Positions 26,075 to 34,628 of a stretch of DNA of 64,000 bases are shown in pieces. The notes beneath the pieces were generated by a model. The model made no database searches. It was not told the DNA's origin and was given only the letters and a program-made list of their open reading frames with translations. Position numbers and translations under genes: made by a program. Position 1 is the first letter of the stretch. The number at the start of each line of letters is the position of its first letter. This DNA is from Jingyaoa shaoxingensis. GTDB taxonomy: Bacteria > Bacillota > Clostridia > Lachnospirales > Lachnospiraceae. The DNA is taken from assembly GCF_014385005.1 (NCBI RefSeq), contig NZ_JACRSZ010000005.1, positions 1 through 64,000 on the forward strand, read 5' to 3'.

Positions 26075-26145
26075 GGTGCTGGATGTCCGGTGGACATCCG
26101 TTTAGCACCGACCAGAGCGGAGATCACGAGATCCGGGGGATCTCG
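26075..26145 (+). repeat. Tandem-hairpin intergenic element
   Basis: First hairpin: GGTGCT and GGATGTCC pair with GGACATCC and AGCACC (26075-26109). Second: CGAGATCC/GGATCTCG (26127-26145). There is no U-tract and no coding frame worth calling; it looks like a REP-type element. The flanks from 26011 to 26211 show nothing else I can support. Confidence 0.5.
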
Positions 26146-26211
26146 GTTTGGGGCCGACTGTAACGAAAACTGCGAACTCCAGGATCTTTTTATCCGTCTT
26201 GGCGAGGTGGA

Positions 26212-26406
26212 TCAGTCCTCAGGCTCATTACCAGCCACTATTTCCCATCCAAACTTTTTCATAAAATCAATAATTCTCTTTGTTGGTTTCCAGTCATCTT
26301 TTTCCATTTCTTTCAATTCTTCCATAGAAAATGAGATCGTTTTACCCTGTTCCAGTTCTTTACGGCTTCTGTCCAATTTTTCAAGGTATTTTATGTTCTC
26401 AGCCAA
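26212..26406 (-). CDS. Small acidic protein downstream of an Rpn nuclease gene
   Basis: 64 residues, starting at TTG (26406), with GAGGAG 8 nt upstream; the nearby ATG is in a frame that stops at once. Sequence character: helical KYLEKLDRSRKELEQGKTISFS, then MEELKEMEKDDWKPTKRI and an acidic tail. The 'E..L..GK...S.EEL' pattern recalls the C-terminal part of RelB/Phd-type antitoxins, but this is weak. It starts 34 bp after the Rpn-family gene and is likely cotranscribed with it, so a partner or antitoxin role is possible. Not recognised with certainty. Confidence 0.55.
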   Translation of the reverse strand: MAENIKYLEKLDRSRKELEQGKTISFSMEELKEMEKDDWKPTKRIIDFMKKFGWEIVAGNEPED

Positions 26407-26440
26407 TTATCATGCTCCTCTGCCTCAAAACCTGCAAGGT

Positions 26441-27424
26441 TTATTCTTGTTCTTCCAGCATCTTTTTAGCAGTCTTCTCATCCACATCCAATCTGGCACA
26501 CAGAATTTTTATTATTTCATCCTCTTCCAGCTGAATTTCCCTCGCCATTTGAATCATTCCTGCCTTCATTCCAGCCTTCATTCCAGCGTCCATTCCGAAT
26601 TTCATTCCGGCCTGTTTTCCAGCTTCCCATCCACCTTCATATTCTGCCTCTCGCAGCTTACGTTCTTCCTCTTCCTTGTTATATTCAAAAATGCTCACTT
26701 TTTCTGCCTCCGCTCTATTCTGCTGTAGAAATTCTGCAAGGATTCCATCCCGAATACATTCATTCACTGCCCGAGATACTCCTGCGTCCAAGCCCATTTT
26801 CCCCACATACTCCCTCACTCTGTCTACATATTGTGCATATTCTCCCAAAACTTTACACTGTTCCATCAACTCTCTGTTATGCCCCTTATTAATATTCAAT
26901 GTTGTTACTTTTAATTCCAGATCCGGCTCACCAATCAGGCTCTCAAATGCTTCTGACAGATATTCTGTACGACTGTCTTCCATCTCCTTTGTTCCGTTGT
27001 AAAATACCAGAAATTTAGGTGCTGGGACCTTTTGCAATGTAGATGAATATAATGACTTGCCGTCTACCAGCTTCTGATACTCACTGGCAATATAAAACAG
27101 ATCTCTCATCGGCATGTTTGGATTATAGGTAGACTGATGTTCATACAGAAACAAATTCGTATCAATTATAAATGCCAAATCATTTTTCATTCCCATATAG
27201 ACTGCATTCTTCAATGTCACAATCTGTAATTGTTCCGGATCTGAATATGCTGTTCCATTCATCGCATTATATAGTGACAACAAATTCACTTTATCTGAAA
27301 ACAACATTCGAAATATCGTATCTTTGTATTTTCTATTTGCTTTCAATCCATTTGTTTTTAGCTGTTTCTTTTTTAACTGATTTGTACTCAGTCTCTGATT
27401 TCTTTTTGTTTTTCTCTTTGCCAT
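26441..27424 (-). CDS. Rpn-family PD-(D/E)XK nuclease (recombination-promoting nuclease/putative transposase)
   Basis: 327 residues from the ATG at 27424 (AGGAGG, 8 nt spacing); the frame extends 18 codons up without an RBS. The basic start (MAKRKTKRNQ) is followed by the Rpn hallmark KYKDTIFRMLFSDKVNLLSLYNA. The nuclease core has Asp in NDLAFIIDTN and the E-x-Q element in LFLYEHQSTYN, with FYIASEYQKLV after it. The C-terminus is a helical region with GMKAGMKAGM repeats. Rpn proteins are DNA endonucleases linked to RecA-independent recombination and, more recently, to phage defence. Catalytic residues look intact, unlike the second Rpn-like gene at the window end. Confidence 0.88.
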   Translation of the reverse strand: MAKRKTKRNQRLSTNQLKKKQLKTNGLKANRKYKDTIFRMLFSDKVNLLSLYNAMNGTAYSDPEQLQIVTLKNAVYMGMKNDLAFIIDTNLFLYEHQSTYNPNMPMRDLFYIASEYQKLVDGKSLYSSTLQKVPAPKFLVFYNGTKEMEDSRTEYLSEAFESLIGEPDLELKVTTLNINKGHNRELMEQCKVLGEYAQYVDRVREYVGKMGLDAGVSRAVNECIRDGILAEFLQQNRAEAEKVSIFEYNKEEEERKLREAEYEGGWEAGKQAGMKFGMDAGMKAGMKAGMIQMAREIQLEEDEIIKILCARLDVDEKTAKKMLEEQE

Positions 27425-27689
27425 AGGCGTATCCTCCTGTTTTGTACAGGAGTTGCCTGGCAATGTCTTTATCTCCACATTTTTCGGGTATCTCCTGCAT
27501 TTTCAAATAATTAATTAGAATGAAAAAGCATAAGATCTCTGAAATGATGTTGAGAATTCGGACAGTGTATTGCACTGAGATTCGAAAAATATGCTTTTGT
27601 GATTCTTATATTAACACTTATCCCCCTTCATTTCAAGCAACTTTTTGTAATTATTTATATAACTTTTTATATGTGTTTATCAAAAATAA

Positions 27690-27778
27690 TTCAAGAATGC
27701 CGAGGCATTCTTCTGAGCATCTCCGCAATCCTGCCGGAGGCTATATCAGATGGGGGATTGACTCCCATCACTGATATA
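27690..27778 (+). repeat. Structured dispersed repeat, copy 3 (89 bp, internally deleted)
   Basis: Starts TTCAAGAATGCC, keeps the end hairpin and the ATATCAGATGGGGGATTGAC segment, and ends at ACTGATATA. It lacks the nested GTCATGCA hairpin and the distal GGTGGGAGTC arm. It lies upstream of the UroD-like gene at 27945. Confidence 0.85.
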
Positions 27779-27944
27779 AAAAGCAGGAAAAGTTCGTCAC
27801 CCATAACCAAATTCTCCCTTTCTTTTTCCCTTAAAATTGGTTACTACAACCCTGTTTTTTTTCCTGTTTTTTCTGTATGATAACTATAATCAGATCGTAA
27901 TAGAAGGCCGCAGAACTATACGATATTTAAAGGAGGTTTTTACT

Positions 27945-28988
27945 ATGTTAACAGCAAAACAGAATATGATCGAATGTATGAAGGCCGGAGGACATCCTGA
28001 CCGTTATGTAAATCAATATGAAGCTATCAAGCTTTTATTCCACCCATTTATGTTTACCAGCCCTTCCCCTCAGAAGGGTCAGACAAATATCGTAAATGCA
28101 TGGGGTGTTACCAACAGCTTCCCTGACAACGTACCAGGTGCTTTCCCGGTTCATACTCCGGACAAGATCGTCGTAAAAGATATTGAGAACTGGAAAGATT
28201 ACGTAAAGGCACCTTCACTGAATTTTCCACAGGAACTCTGGGATCAGTGCAAAGCTATGTACGATGCGGTTGACGGTGAGAAAGCGTTCAAGGCTTCTTT
28301 CGTTGCTCCAGGACTTTTTGAACAGACACATCATCTGTGTGAAATGGTAAATGCACTGTACTATTATGTAGACTACGAAGATGAAATGCATGACCTGATC
28401 AAATATCTGACAGAATGGGAATTAAAACTGGCAGAAGGCATCTGCGACCACCTTCACCCGGATATGATCTTCCATCATGATGACTGGGGCAGCCATGACA
28501 GCACATTCCTCAGTCCGGCTATGTTCGAAGATTTCTTCCTGGATTCCTATAAAGAGATCTACGGCTATTACAAGAGCCACGGCGTAGATTATATCGTGCA
28601 TCATTCTGATAGCTACGCTGCTACGCTGGTACCTGATATGATTGAAATGGGTATTGACGTATTCCAGGGATGTATGAAGACTAATAATGTACCAGAACTG
28701 ATCAAGAAATATGGTGATAAGATTAGCTTCATGGGTGTAATTGAAAACGCATTTGTTGACCACGAAGGATGGTCCGATGAAGAATGTGAAAAAGTTGTTC
28801 GCGAAACCATCGCTGACTGTGGTATGCACAGTTTCATTCCTTGTATCGCTCAGGGTGGTCCTGGTTCTGTATATCCAGGTGTTTACCTGTCACTGGCAAA
28901 AGCAATTGATAAGGTAAACCAGGAACAGTTTGGATTCACACCGGAAGAACAGGCTGCAATGCGTCTGCCACACGATATCATGTTTTAA
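27945..28988 (+). CDS. UroD-like (uroporphyrinogen decarboxylase superfamily) protein A
   Basis: 347 residues from the ATG at 27945 (AAAGGAGG upstream). It belongs to the UroD/MtaA/CmuA superfamily of TIM barrels (FHHDDWGSHDSTFLSPAMFEDF, then a YIVHHSDSY strand). In MtaA/CmuA-type methyltransferases a His-x-Cys and a later Cys bind zinc; here the strand reads HHSDS and the C-terminal region GGPGSVYPGVY has no Cys. A classical zinc methyl transfer role is therefore doubtful. Its paralog at 30863-31903 shares most motifs. The intervening PucR gene and the MFS gene suggest a catabolic locus. Substrate unknown. Confidence 0.82.
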   Translation: MLTAKQNMIECMKAGGHPDRYVNQYEAIKLLFHPFMFTSPSPQKGQTNIVNAWGVTNSFPDNVPGAFPVHTPDKIVVKDIENWKDYVKAPSLNFPQELWDQCKAMYDAVDGEKAFKASFVAPGLFEQTHHLCEMVNALYYYVDYEDEMHDLIKYLTEWELKLAEGICDHLHPDMIFHHDDWGSHDSTFLSPAMFEDFFLDSYKEIYGYYKSHGVDYIVHHSDSYAATLVPDMIEMGIDVFQGCMKTNNVPELIKKYGDKISFMGVIENAFVDHEGWSDEECEKVVRETIADCGMHSFIPCIAQGGPGSVYPGVYLSLAKAIDKVNQEQFGFTPEEQAAMRLPHDIMF

Positions 28989-29007
28989 ATTGTATTCAGA
29001 CAACAGC

Positions 29008-29038
29008 TCAGCCGGGTGCATGCACCCGGCTGATTTTT
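29008..29038 (+). terminator. Terminator of UroD-like gene A
   Basis: A perfect 26-nt palindrome built from TCAGCCGGGTGCA and its complement, followed by TTTTT, 20 bp after the stop codon. Confidence 0.9.
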
Positions 29039-29044
29039 CTGCCC

Positions 29045-29080
29045 TTCAAGAATGCCTCGGCATTCTTCTGCGCATCTCTG
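29045..29080 (+). repeat. Structured dispersed repeat, copy 4 (36-bp remnant)
   Basis: TTCAAGAATGCC and its hairpin partner GGCATTC are kept and joined directly to TTCTGCGCATCTCTG; all the rest of the 182-bp unit is missing. Confidence 0.75.
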
Positions 29081-29086
29081 TTTTCA

Positions 29087-30556
29087 TCAGACTATCCCTT
29101 CCGTCTTCTCCAAAGCATCCAGAAAATGCATGGAGATATGACAGTAATTTCGTACCTTCGCATCATCCAGATCTACTCCCATACTTTCCTGAATCTTTTT
29201 CATACGATAGACCGTGGTATTACGGTGCATAAATAATTCTGCCGATGTCTGTGTAATAGATCGTTCATGATCCAGAAAACACAGAAGTGTGTAGAACATC
29301 TCATCTCCATTCTGCTTCTCCTTCCACAAACGATAGACTGCCGGCATTACCGCCATAATTTTGTCCCTGGCCTGTACTCTTGCTGTCAGCAGATACTCCA
29401 TGGCATAAGTTTCAAAATACTGGAATGCCTTCGGCTTCTCCGCCTTCATTCCCCGTTCCAGTGCATATTTCGCCTGACGGTAGAATCTGGATATCTCACT
29501 GATTCCCTCCTGATCCGGAAGACTGAATCCCACACAGACCGGGTTGTGCACCACCAGATTTCTCAACAGCATACAGGCATCATATTCCTTAGACAGATTT
29601 CTTGTGGATAACAGCACCAGATCATCCTGCCATACATAGATGCTGGCATCCGTCAGATTCTGAATCAGCATCCGCATCAATGAATTCATCTGACGTCCCT
29701 GATTTTCCTTTGCATCCTGTTCCGTAAAATGAATCAGAGTAATATAATACGTATCATTTGCTTTCCAGCCCATATATTTTAACTGCATCTCTAACTTTAC
29801 CGGATCATACAGCTTCTCCAGCATCACATTCAAAAATACATTACTTGTGCTGGACACAGGATCTTTCTGCAGTGACTGCCCCATTGCCGGCTGCAGAACC
29901 TCAATCAGTCTCTCCAGAAGCTGCATGTCTCCCTGATTCAGACGGCGTTCTTTTGCAATGAGATTGATCCGTCCACAAATCATATTATTAAAGTAAAGAC
30001 ATAGTGTAGTTCCGCTCAGATCGATTATCTGGTTCTGAGGCAGAGTATAATTCACTTTGTCGTAAGAATAAAATTCACTGTTCCCACTGTGAAATTTTAT
30101 CATATTTACCGCATTCACTGAAGAATATCCATAACGGCTCAGATATGCCCATTCACTGTCCAGGGCATGTTCCCCATAGACACTGGTTCTTCCCAGCACT
30201 TTGTTATTCGCATCAAACAGCACCATAGGATTCTTGAACATCTTGTACGCCTGATCCATTGCCGCCTGATAATCCTGTCGATCCACAGCTTCTTTGATCT
30301 TGCTGATCCAGTCCTCATGGGCATCAAAGATAGACTGTACCAGTTCAAACACTCGGGTGATCTCCATATCATAGATGAAAATCCGATCGCCTTCCCCATC
30401 GCAGACAACATAATCCTGTTCCCGATAGATATGTACACAATTCGTCGCATAAGCAAGGCGGGCACTGTTCAGAACGGCAGGTGCCTCTTCTCTGATCTCC
30501 AGTTTGATATCCAGTTCCGAAATCTGGTTGGCAATCATCCACATACTTAATTTCAA
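29087..30556 (-). CDS. PucR/CdaR-type transcriptional regulator
   Basis: 489 residues. The C-terminus has the PucR-type helix-turn-helix (ETSAELFMHRNTTVYRMKKI, then QESMGVDLDDAKVRNYCHIS). The N-terminal 380 residues resemble a sensory region of unknown ligand (AYKMFKNPMVLFDANNKVLG suggests a GAF-like segment at about 110-230). PucR regulators commonly control purine, amino acid or sugar-acid catabolism. It lies between the two UroD-like genes and is their most likely regulator (inference from position). Repeat copy 5 lies in its leader. Confidence 0.85.
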   Translation of the reverse strand: MKLSMWMIANQISELDIKLEIREEAPAVLNSARLAYATNCVHIYREQDYVVCDGEGDRIFIYDMEITRVFELVQSIFDAHEDWISKIKEAVDRQDYQAAMDQAYKMFKNPMVLFDANNKVLGRTSVYGEHALDSEWAYLSRYGYSSVNAVNMIKFHSGNSEFYSYDKVNYTLPQNQIIDLSGTTLCLYFNNMICGRINLIAKERRLNQGDMQLLERLIEVLQPAMGQSLQKDPVSSTSNVFLNVMLEKLYDPVKLEMQLKYMGWKANDTYYITLIHFTEQDAKENQGRQMNSLMRMLIQNLTDASIYVWQDDLVLLSTRNLSKEYDACMLLRNLVVHNPVCVGFSLPDQEGISEISRFYRQAKYALERGMKAEKPKAFQYFETYAMEYLLTARVQARDKIMAVMPAVYRLWKEKQNGDEMFYTLLCFLDHERSITQTSAELFMHRNTTVYRMKKIQESMGVDLDDAKVRNYCHISMHFLDALEKTEGIV

Positions 30557-30571
30557 ATCTTAGCCCTCCCA

Positions 30572-30753
30572 TTCAAGAATGCCTCGGCATTCTTGCTGCG
30601 AGATGCGCGTCATGCAAAGCATGACATATTTCTTTTGCGCATCTCTGCAATCCTGCCGGAGGCTATATCAGATGGGGGATTGACTCCCACCACTGATGCT
30701 AATTTGCCCCTCGCCACCTAAAGAGGTGGGAGTCATCTCACATCTGATATATC
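30572..30753 (+). repeat. 182-bp structured dispersed repeat, copy 5
   Basis: Full-length and nearly identical to copy 2 (differences such as GATGCTAATTTGCCCC). Same orientation as the other four copies. It lies between the PucR start and the end of UroD-like gene B. Confidence 0.9.
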
Positions 30754-30784
30754 TGCTTTTCTGCTTCTGGTATCATTATAATAC

Positions 30785-30834
30785 CACAAAAACACAGTCC
30801 TGTGGAAGCTGTTTTCCATCTCCCACAGGACTGT
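30785..30834 (-). terminator. Terminator of the MFS-UroD B operon
   Basis: ACAGTCCTGTGG pairs with CCACAGGACTGT; on the minus strand the stem is followed by GTTTTTGTGG. It is 28 bp past the stop codon of UroD-like gene B. Confidence 0.85.
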
Positions 30835-30862
30835 TGTTTCCGCTGTTTTTCAGTTGTTTTTC

Positions 30863-31903
30863 TTATTTTTCAAAATGAGTCATCGGCTTGGTTACTTCCT
30901 GATTCTCATCCACAATGACTTCTCCGCCACGATTAATTGCATCAATCACATCCGTAATAAAATCATATACTCCAGGGAATACAGATCCCGGTTCACCCAT
31001 AACCGTTGCCGGAATGAAATAATTCTTGGAATTTACCTCACTGATGACTTTTCTGGTCTCAGCTTCTACATATTCCTTGGTCCAGTCACCACGGTCTACT
31101 TTTCCGTTGTCGATACCACCCTGGAAAGAGATCTGTCCACCATAAGTCTTAATCAGATTCGGAATGTCATTTCCATACATACAGCCCTGCCAGATGTCAA
31201 TGCCCATCTTGATCATACTTGGAACCAGGTTTGCTCCATAGGAATCACTGTGATGGATAATCAGTTCTACACCATTTGCTTTCCAGTATCCGTAGATCTT
31301 CTGGTAAGCCGGTAACAGGAATTCATCAAACATTTCCGGTGACAGGAAAGAAGATCTCTGGCTGCCCCAGTCATCATGATGGAACAGTGCATCCGGATGA
31401 ATGTGGTCAATAACTTCTTTTGCTACCTTCAGTTCGTATTCTACCAGATAATCAATGAGTTCATGCATGGCTTCCGGTTCATCATAGAAGTTAATCATAC
31501 AATCTTCCATACCCATCAGATAATGAAGTTTTTCAAAAATACCAGGTGCAATAAATGGAGCTACGAAGTACTGATCTCTGTCGATGGCATTTACCTGTGC
31601 AATGGTTGGTGCCCATTCTTCATCAGTAAACTCTGTTCTTGGCATATGTACTTTTTCTTTCCAGTTCGTCACATCATCTACTACTACAAATTCCGGTGAA
31701 GTATTCGGAAACATACCCGGTACATTTTCCGGGAATTCCATCTCAACGCCCCATCCGTTTTTCCAGGTGCCCCCCTTCTGAACCTGACCCATGGCAAATA
31801 AAGTTGCCGGGTCAAATGCCAGTTTCACATATTCAAACTGATTTACATATTCATCCAGTTTTTCGCCTCTGATACATGCTAATACTTTCTGTTTTGGTGT
31901 CAT
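30863..31903 (-). CDS. UroD-like (uroporphyrinogen decarboxylase superfamily) protein B
   Basis: 346 residues, paralog of the protein at 27945-28988 (shared YVNQFEYVKL, FHHDDWGSQRSSFLSPEMFD, IIHHSDSYGANLVPSMI, GEPGSVFPGVY). Like that protein it has HHSDS where MtaA-type enzymes have a His-x-Cys zinc motif. It starts 33 bp after the GPH/MFS transporter gene and is cotranscribed with it, so the two probably act on the same imported compound. Reaction unknown: demethylation or decarboxylation are the chemistries known in the superfamily. Confidence 0.83.
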   Translation of the reverse strand: MTPKQKVLACIRGEKLDEYVNQFEYVKLAFDPATLFAMGQVQKGGTWKNGWGVEMEFPENVPGMFPNTSPEFVVVDDVTNWKEKVHMPRTEFTDEEWAPTIAQVNAIDRDQYFVAPFIAPGIFEKLHYLMGMEDCMINFYDEPEAMHELIDYLVEYELKVAKEVIDHIHPDALFHHDDWGSQRSSFLSPEMFDEFLLPAYQKIYGYWKANGVELIIHHSDSYGANLVPSMIKMGIDIWQGCMYGNDIPNLIKTYGGQISFQGGIDNGKVDRGDWTKEYVEAETRKVISEVNSKNYFIPATVMGEPGSVFPGVYDFITDVIDAINRGGEVIVDENQEVTKPMTHFEK

Positions 31904-31936
31904 AATGATTTCCCCCTTTTTTCACATATCATGATC

Positions 31937-33322
31937 TTAATTGTTTTTTCCAAGTTTATAACCAAACTGTAATAATAAAGCACCAACCAGAACACAGACT
32001 GCCGGAATGATCATGAATCCTGCGCAGACACCTGTCTGCAGTGTTGCCAGCTCTGATGCATTTGCTTCTGTAAAGTAGGACATATCTGCCATAGCTGATG
32101 TATAAGCACCAAGTGCCAGACATCCGGAGATCAGAAGTCCTCTTGCCACGATACCAAGCTTGATCGGAACTGTAAGCAGTCCCATTACCGTACCGGTTAC
32201 GTCATAACCCAGTTTCTCACCACTGAACTGTGCACAGTTCGCATAAAGTTCCGGATCTGCTGTATTGGAAATATACATGAAGAACATCAGAATACTCATC
32301 AGTACAATGACGATCGTAGTATTGCTTCTTAATATAAATGCCAAGAATCCTGCTGCTGCCATAATAATATAAGATAAGATAATACTGTTTTTTCCACCCA
32401 GCTTTCCTACCACATGTCTTGCCAGATAGGATGCAATGATACCAAGAATATTAGCTGCCAGCATAAACGGTGTCATCAGTCCAGGATTACCGGAAAGATA
32501 GGTGAAATAATAAGCTGCCATACCATTTACCAAAAAAAATACTACGTATTTCAGCATATCAGAAATAAGTAATGCAATCAGGTGTGGATTACAGGCAACT
32601 GCGTCCATAGCCTTTACCTTCGGCTGGCCAGCCACCTGCTTCTGCATTGCTGCTGCCATGGCCGCTTCTTCTTCGCCGGTTGGTTCATAACCTTTGAACA
32701 TTACAAAGTGTGCATACATGCCGGCAAACATCAGACAGGCAAATACAAATGCAGTTGCTGCGTAGGAGTTTGCTTCTCCCACAATCGATGCAAAGAAGGA
32801 AACTACTGCCGGTCCCACAAAGGAATATACAACAGACGCTGCAGAAGTCCAGATACTTCTGGAAGAAGACAAAGCCATACGGTCTTCCGGCGTCTTTGCT
32901 GCTACATTGATCATAGAAATACTTGCAATATACGGAAGATTCCATGCAATTCGGCTGGTGATCATCGCAAGTGTGACAAAAACAACCGCCGCCATTCCGT
33001 TCCCGATACGGATAAACTGTCCCGCATATAAAAACGGTACCAGCCAAGGTGTCAGGATCAGCCAGGAGCGATAACGTCCCCATTTCTTTGCTTTTCCTTT
33101 GTTCATGAATGCACCATACATCATAGACAAGATCGCATCTACCACTGCTGAAATCGTGGTCATAACCGCTACAATTCCTGTACTGAATTTGGCGATGTTG
33201 GTGAAGAAATAGGATGCGTAGAAAGTATCGATATTCGACATTAACGTAAAGCCGAAATCACCGACACCGAAAAACTTTTTCAGCGATCCGCTGATCTTCT
33301 TAGGTTCTTTCTGTTCTGACAT
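31937..33322 (-). CDS. GPH-family (MFS) sugar/organic solute:cation symporter
   Basis: 461 residues with 12 predicted helices. The opening (FGVGDFGFTLMSNIDTFYAS) and the loop motif NKGKAKKWGRYRSWLI are those of the glycoside-pentoside-hexuronide/MFS_2 group, importing solutes with H+ or Na+. A cytosolic loop contains a short Ala/Glu helix (EEEAAMAAAMQKQ). It heads an operon with UroD-like gene B. The upstream gap to 33505 has no clear promoter box that I can call. Confidence 0.9.
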   Translation of the reverse strand: MSEQKEPKKISGSLKKFFGVGDFGFTLMSNIDTFYASYFFTNIAKFSTGIVAVMTTISAVVDAILSMMYGAFMNKGKAKKWGRYRSWLILTPWLVPFLYAGQFIRIGNGMAAVVFVTLAMITSRIAWNLPYIASISMINVAAKTPEDRMALSSSRSIWTSAASVVYSFVGPAVVSFFASIVGEANSYAATAFVFACLMFAGMYAHFVMFKGYEPTGEEEAAMAAAMQKQVAGQPKVKAMDAVACNPHLIALLISDMLKYVVFFLVNGMAAYYFTYLSGNPGLMTPFMLAANILGIIASYLARHVVGKLGGKNSIILSYIIMAAAGFLAFILRSNTTIVIVLMSILMFFMYISNTADPELYANCAQFSGEKLGYDVTGTVMGLLTVPIKLGIVARGLLISGCLALGAYTSAMADMSYFTEANASELATLQTGVCAGFMIIPAVCVLVGALLLQFGYKLGKNN

Positions 33323-33504
33323 AACTGCTCACCCTCCTTGTGTCGTTTTGTGCAAATCCTCCATAATTTCTGTCATTTGCAGATTTTGTATGTCTTATAT
33401 GTTGTAGTATAAGGGTTTTACAAAGCAGTTCCTATGGTATAGAAATACAATTTTAGGATGTCTTTTCTCTCTATTTTTGTTTATGAATACCATACCATTT
33501 TATG

Positions 33505-33548
33505 ATAAAAAATCCACGGATCTCTGTATCAAAGGATCCATGGATTTT
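33505..33548 (-). terminator. Terminator of the sugar-sensing operon
   Basis: AAAATCCACGGATC pairs with GATCCATGGATTTT (one wobble) and TTTTTT follows on the minus strand, about 30 bp beyond the stop codon at 33579. Confidence 0.88.
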
Positions 33549-33578
33549 GATCTTTCCTACACTTGGGGAACCCAAAGT

Positions 33579-34616
33579 CTAAAGGTCTTCTGCCGTTATT
33601 TCCCGATATGGAAGCCGGATATATTTTCCATCTTTGAGCTGATATTTCTCCGGAAGTTCGTTTTCGGTCACAAGTGCATAGGCCAGTTCCAGCATAGCAT
33701 ATGCCTGTCCTTCTCCGTCATTGAGAACGGTTCCCAGAAATTCTCCTTTTTTTACTACTTCCAGTCCCACACTGGTTCCATCGATTCCCAAAATTACTGG
33801 CCAGTCAGTATCACCCGGTTTTAATCCTGCTTCTGTCAGAACATCCACCGCCCCCAGGGCCATATCATCATTATTTGCCAGAATTACTTCAATTTCTTCT
33901 CCGTATGTATCCAGAAATGTCTGCATCTTGGTTGCCGCCTGATCCCGGTTCCAGTTCGCTATCTCATCTGCCAGTTTTTCAACCATATAACCACTTTCTG
34001 TGATTTCTTCAATCACCGCCATGCTTCGCGCAAGAGAATCATTGTGTCCCGCTTCTCCTTCTAACATGACATACTGCAGTACACCGTCTTTGTTTTTATC
34101 AATTTTGTTAAAATTTTTTCTGCATTCTTCCACAAGAATTTTGCCCTGCAGACGCCCTGATTCATAGGCATCTGCTCCCACATAATAAAGTTCGTCCCAG
34201 CGGTCCAGATCCTCTTCTACCAGTTCTCTGTTGAAAAAGATTACAGGAGTCTGGCTTTTCCTGGCTTTTTCTATAATACCGGATGCATCTGTACGATCCA
34301 CAAGATTAATGCAGGCAATATCCACCTGATCATCAATAAAATCATCCATCTGACTATTTTGCACCATCTGACTTCGCTGTGCATATCGGATATCCAGGCT
34401 TATGGTAATTTCCCATTCCTTTTCTTTCTCTTTTGCATAATTCTGAAAACAGGAAATCAGTTCCGATACAAATGTATCGTACTGATCATAGGAACTGACT
34501 CCTATACGCAGAACTTTCTGATTTGTTTTTCCGTTTTTCCTCTGTGAACTGCATCCTCCAAGCACCATGGCTACACCAAGTGTAAGAGCCAGTCCCCCCA
34601 GCATTTTTCTGTTCAT
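33579..34616 (-). CDS. Galactose/glucose-binding lipoprotein of normal domain order
   Basis: 345 residues. Lipoprotein signal with lipobox LGGCSS (Cys about residue 22). Type I periplasmic-binding fold of the MglB group in canonical order: RIGVSSYDQYDTF at the N-terminus, VIFFNRE, YYVGADAYESGRLQG, the EF-hand-like calcium loop DKNKDGVLQ, GEAGHNDSLAR, ILANNDDMALGA, LGIDGT and TVLNDGEGQA. Ligand residues match the E. coli galactose-binding protein positions, with Tyr-Asp for the first Asp. It is the last gene of the response regulator-kinase-binding protein operon, so it probably presents sugar to the sensor kinase. Confidence 0.9.
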   Translation of the reverse strand: MNRKMLGGLALTLGVAMVLGGCSSQRKNGKTNQKVLRIGVSSYDQYDTFVSELISCFQNYAKEKEKEWEITISLDIRYAQRSQMVQNSQMDDFIDDQVDIACINLVDRTDASGIIEKARKSQTPVIFFNRELVEEDLDRWDELYYVGADAYESGRLQGKILVEECRKNFNKIDKNKDGVLQYVMLEGEAGHNDSLARSMAVIEEITESGYMVEKLADEIANWNRDQAATKMQTFLDTYGEEIEVILANNDDMALGAVDVLTEAGLKPGDTDWPVILGIDGTSVGLEVVKKGEFLGTVLNDGEGQAYAMLELAYALVTENELPEKYQLKDGKYIRLPYREITAEDL

Positions 34617-34628
34617 ACCTTCTCCCCG

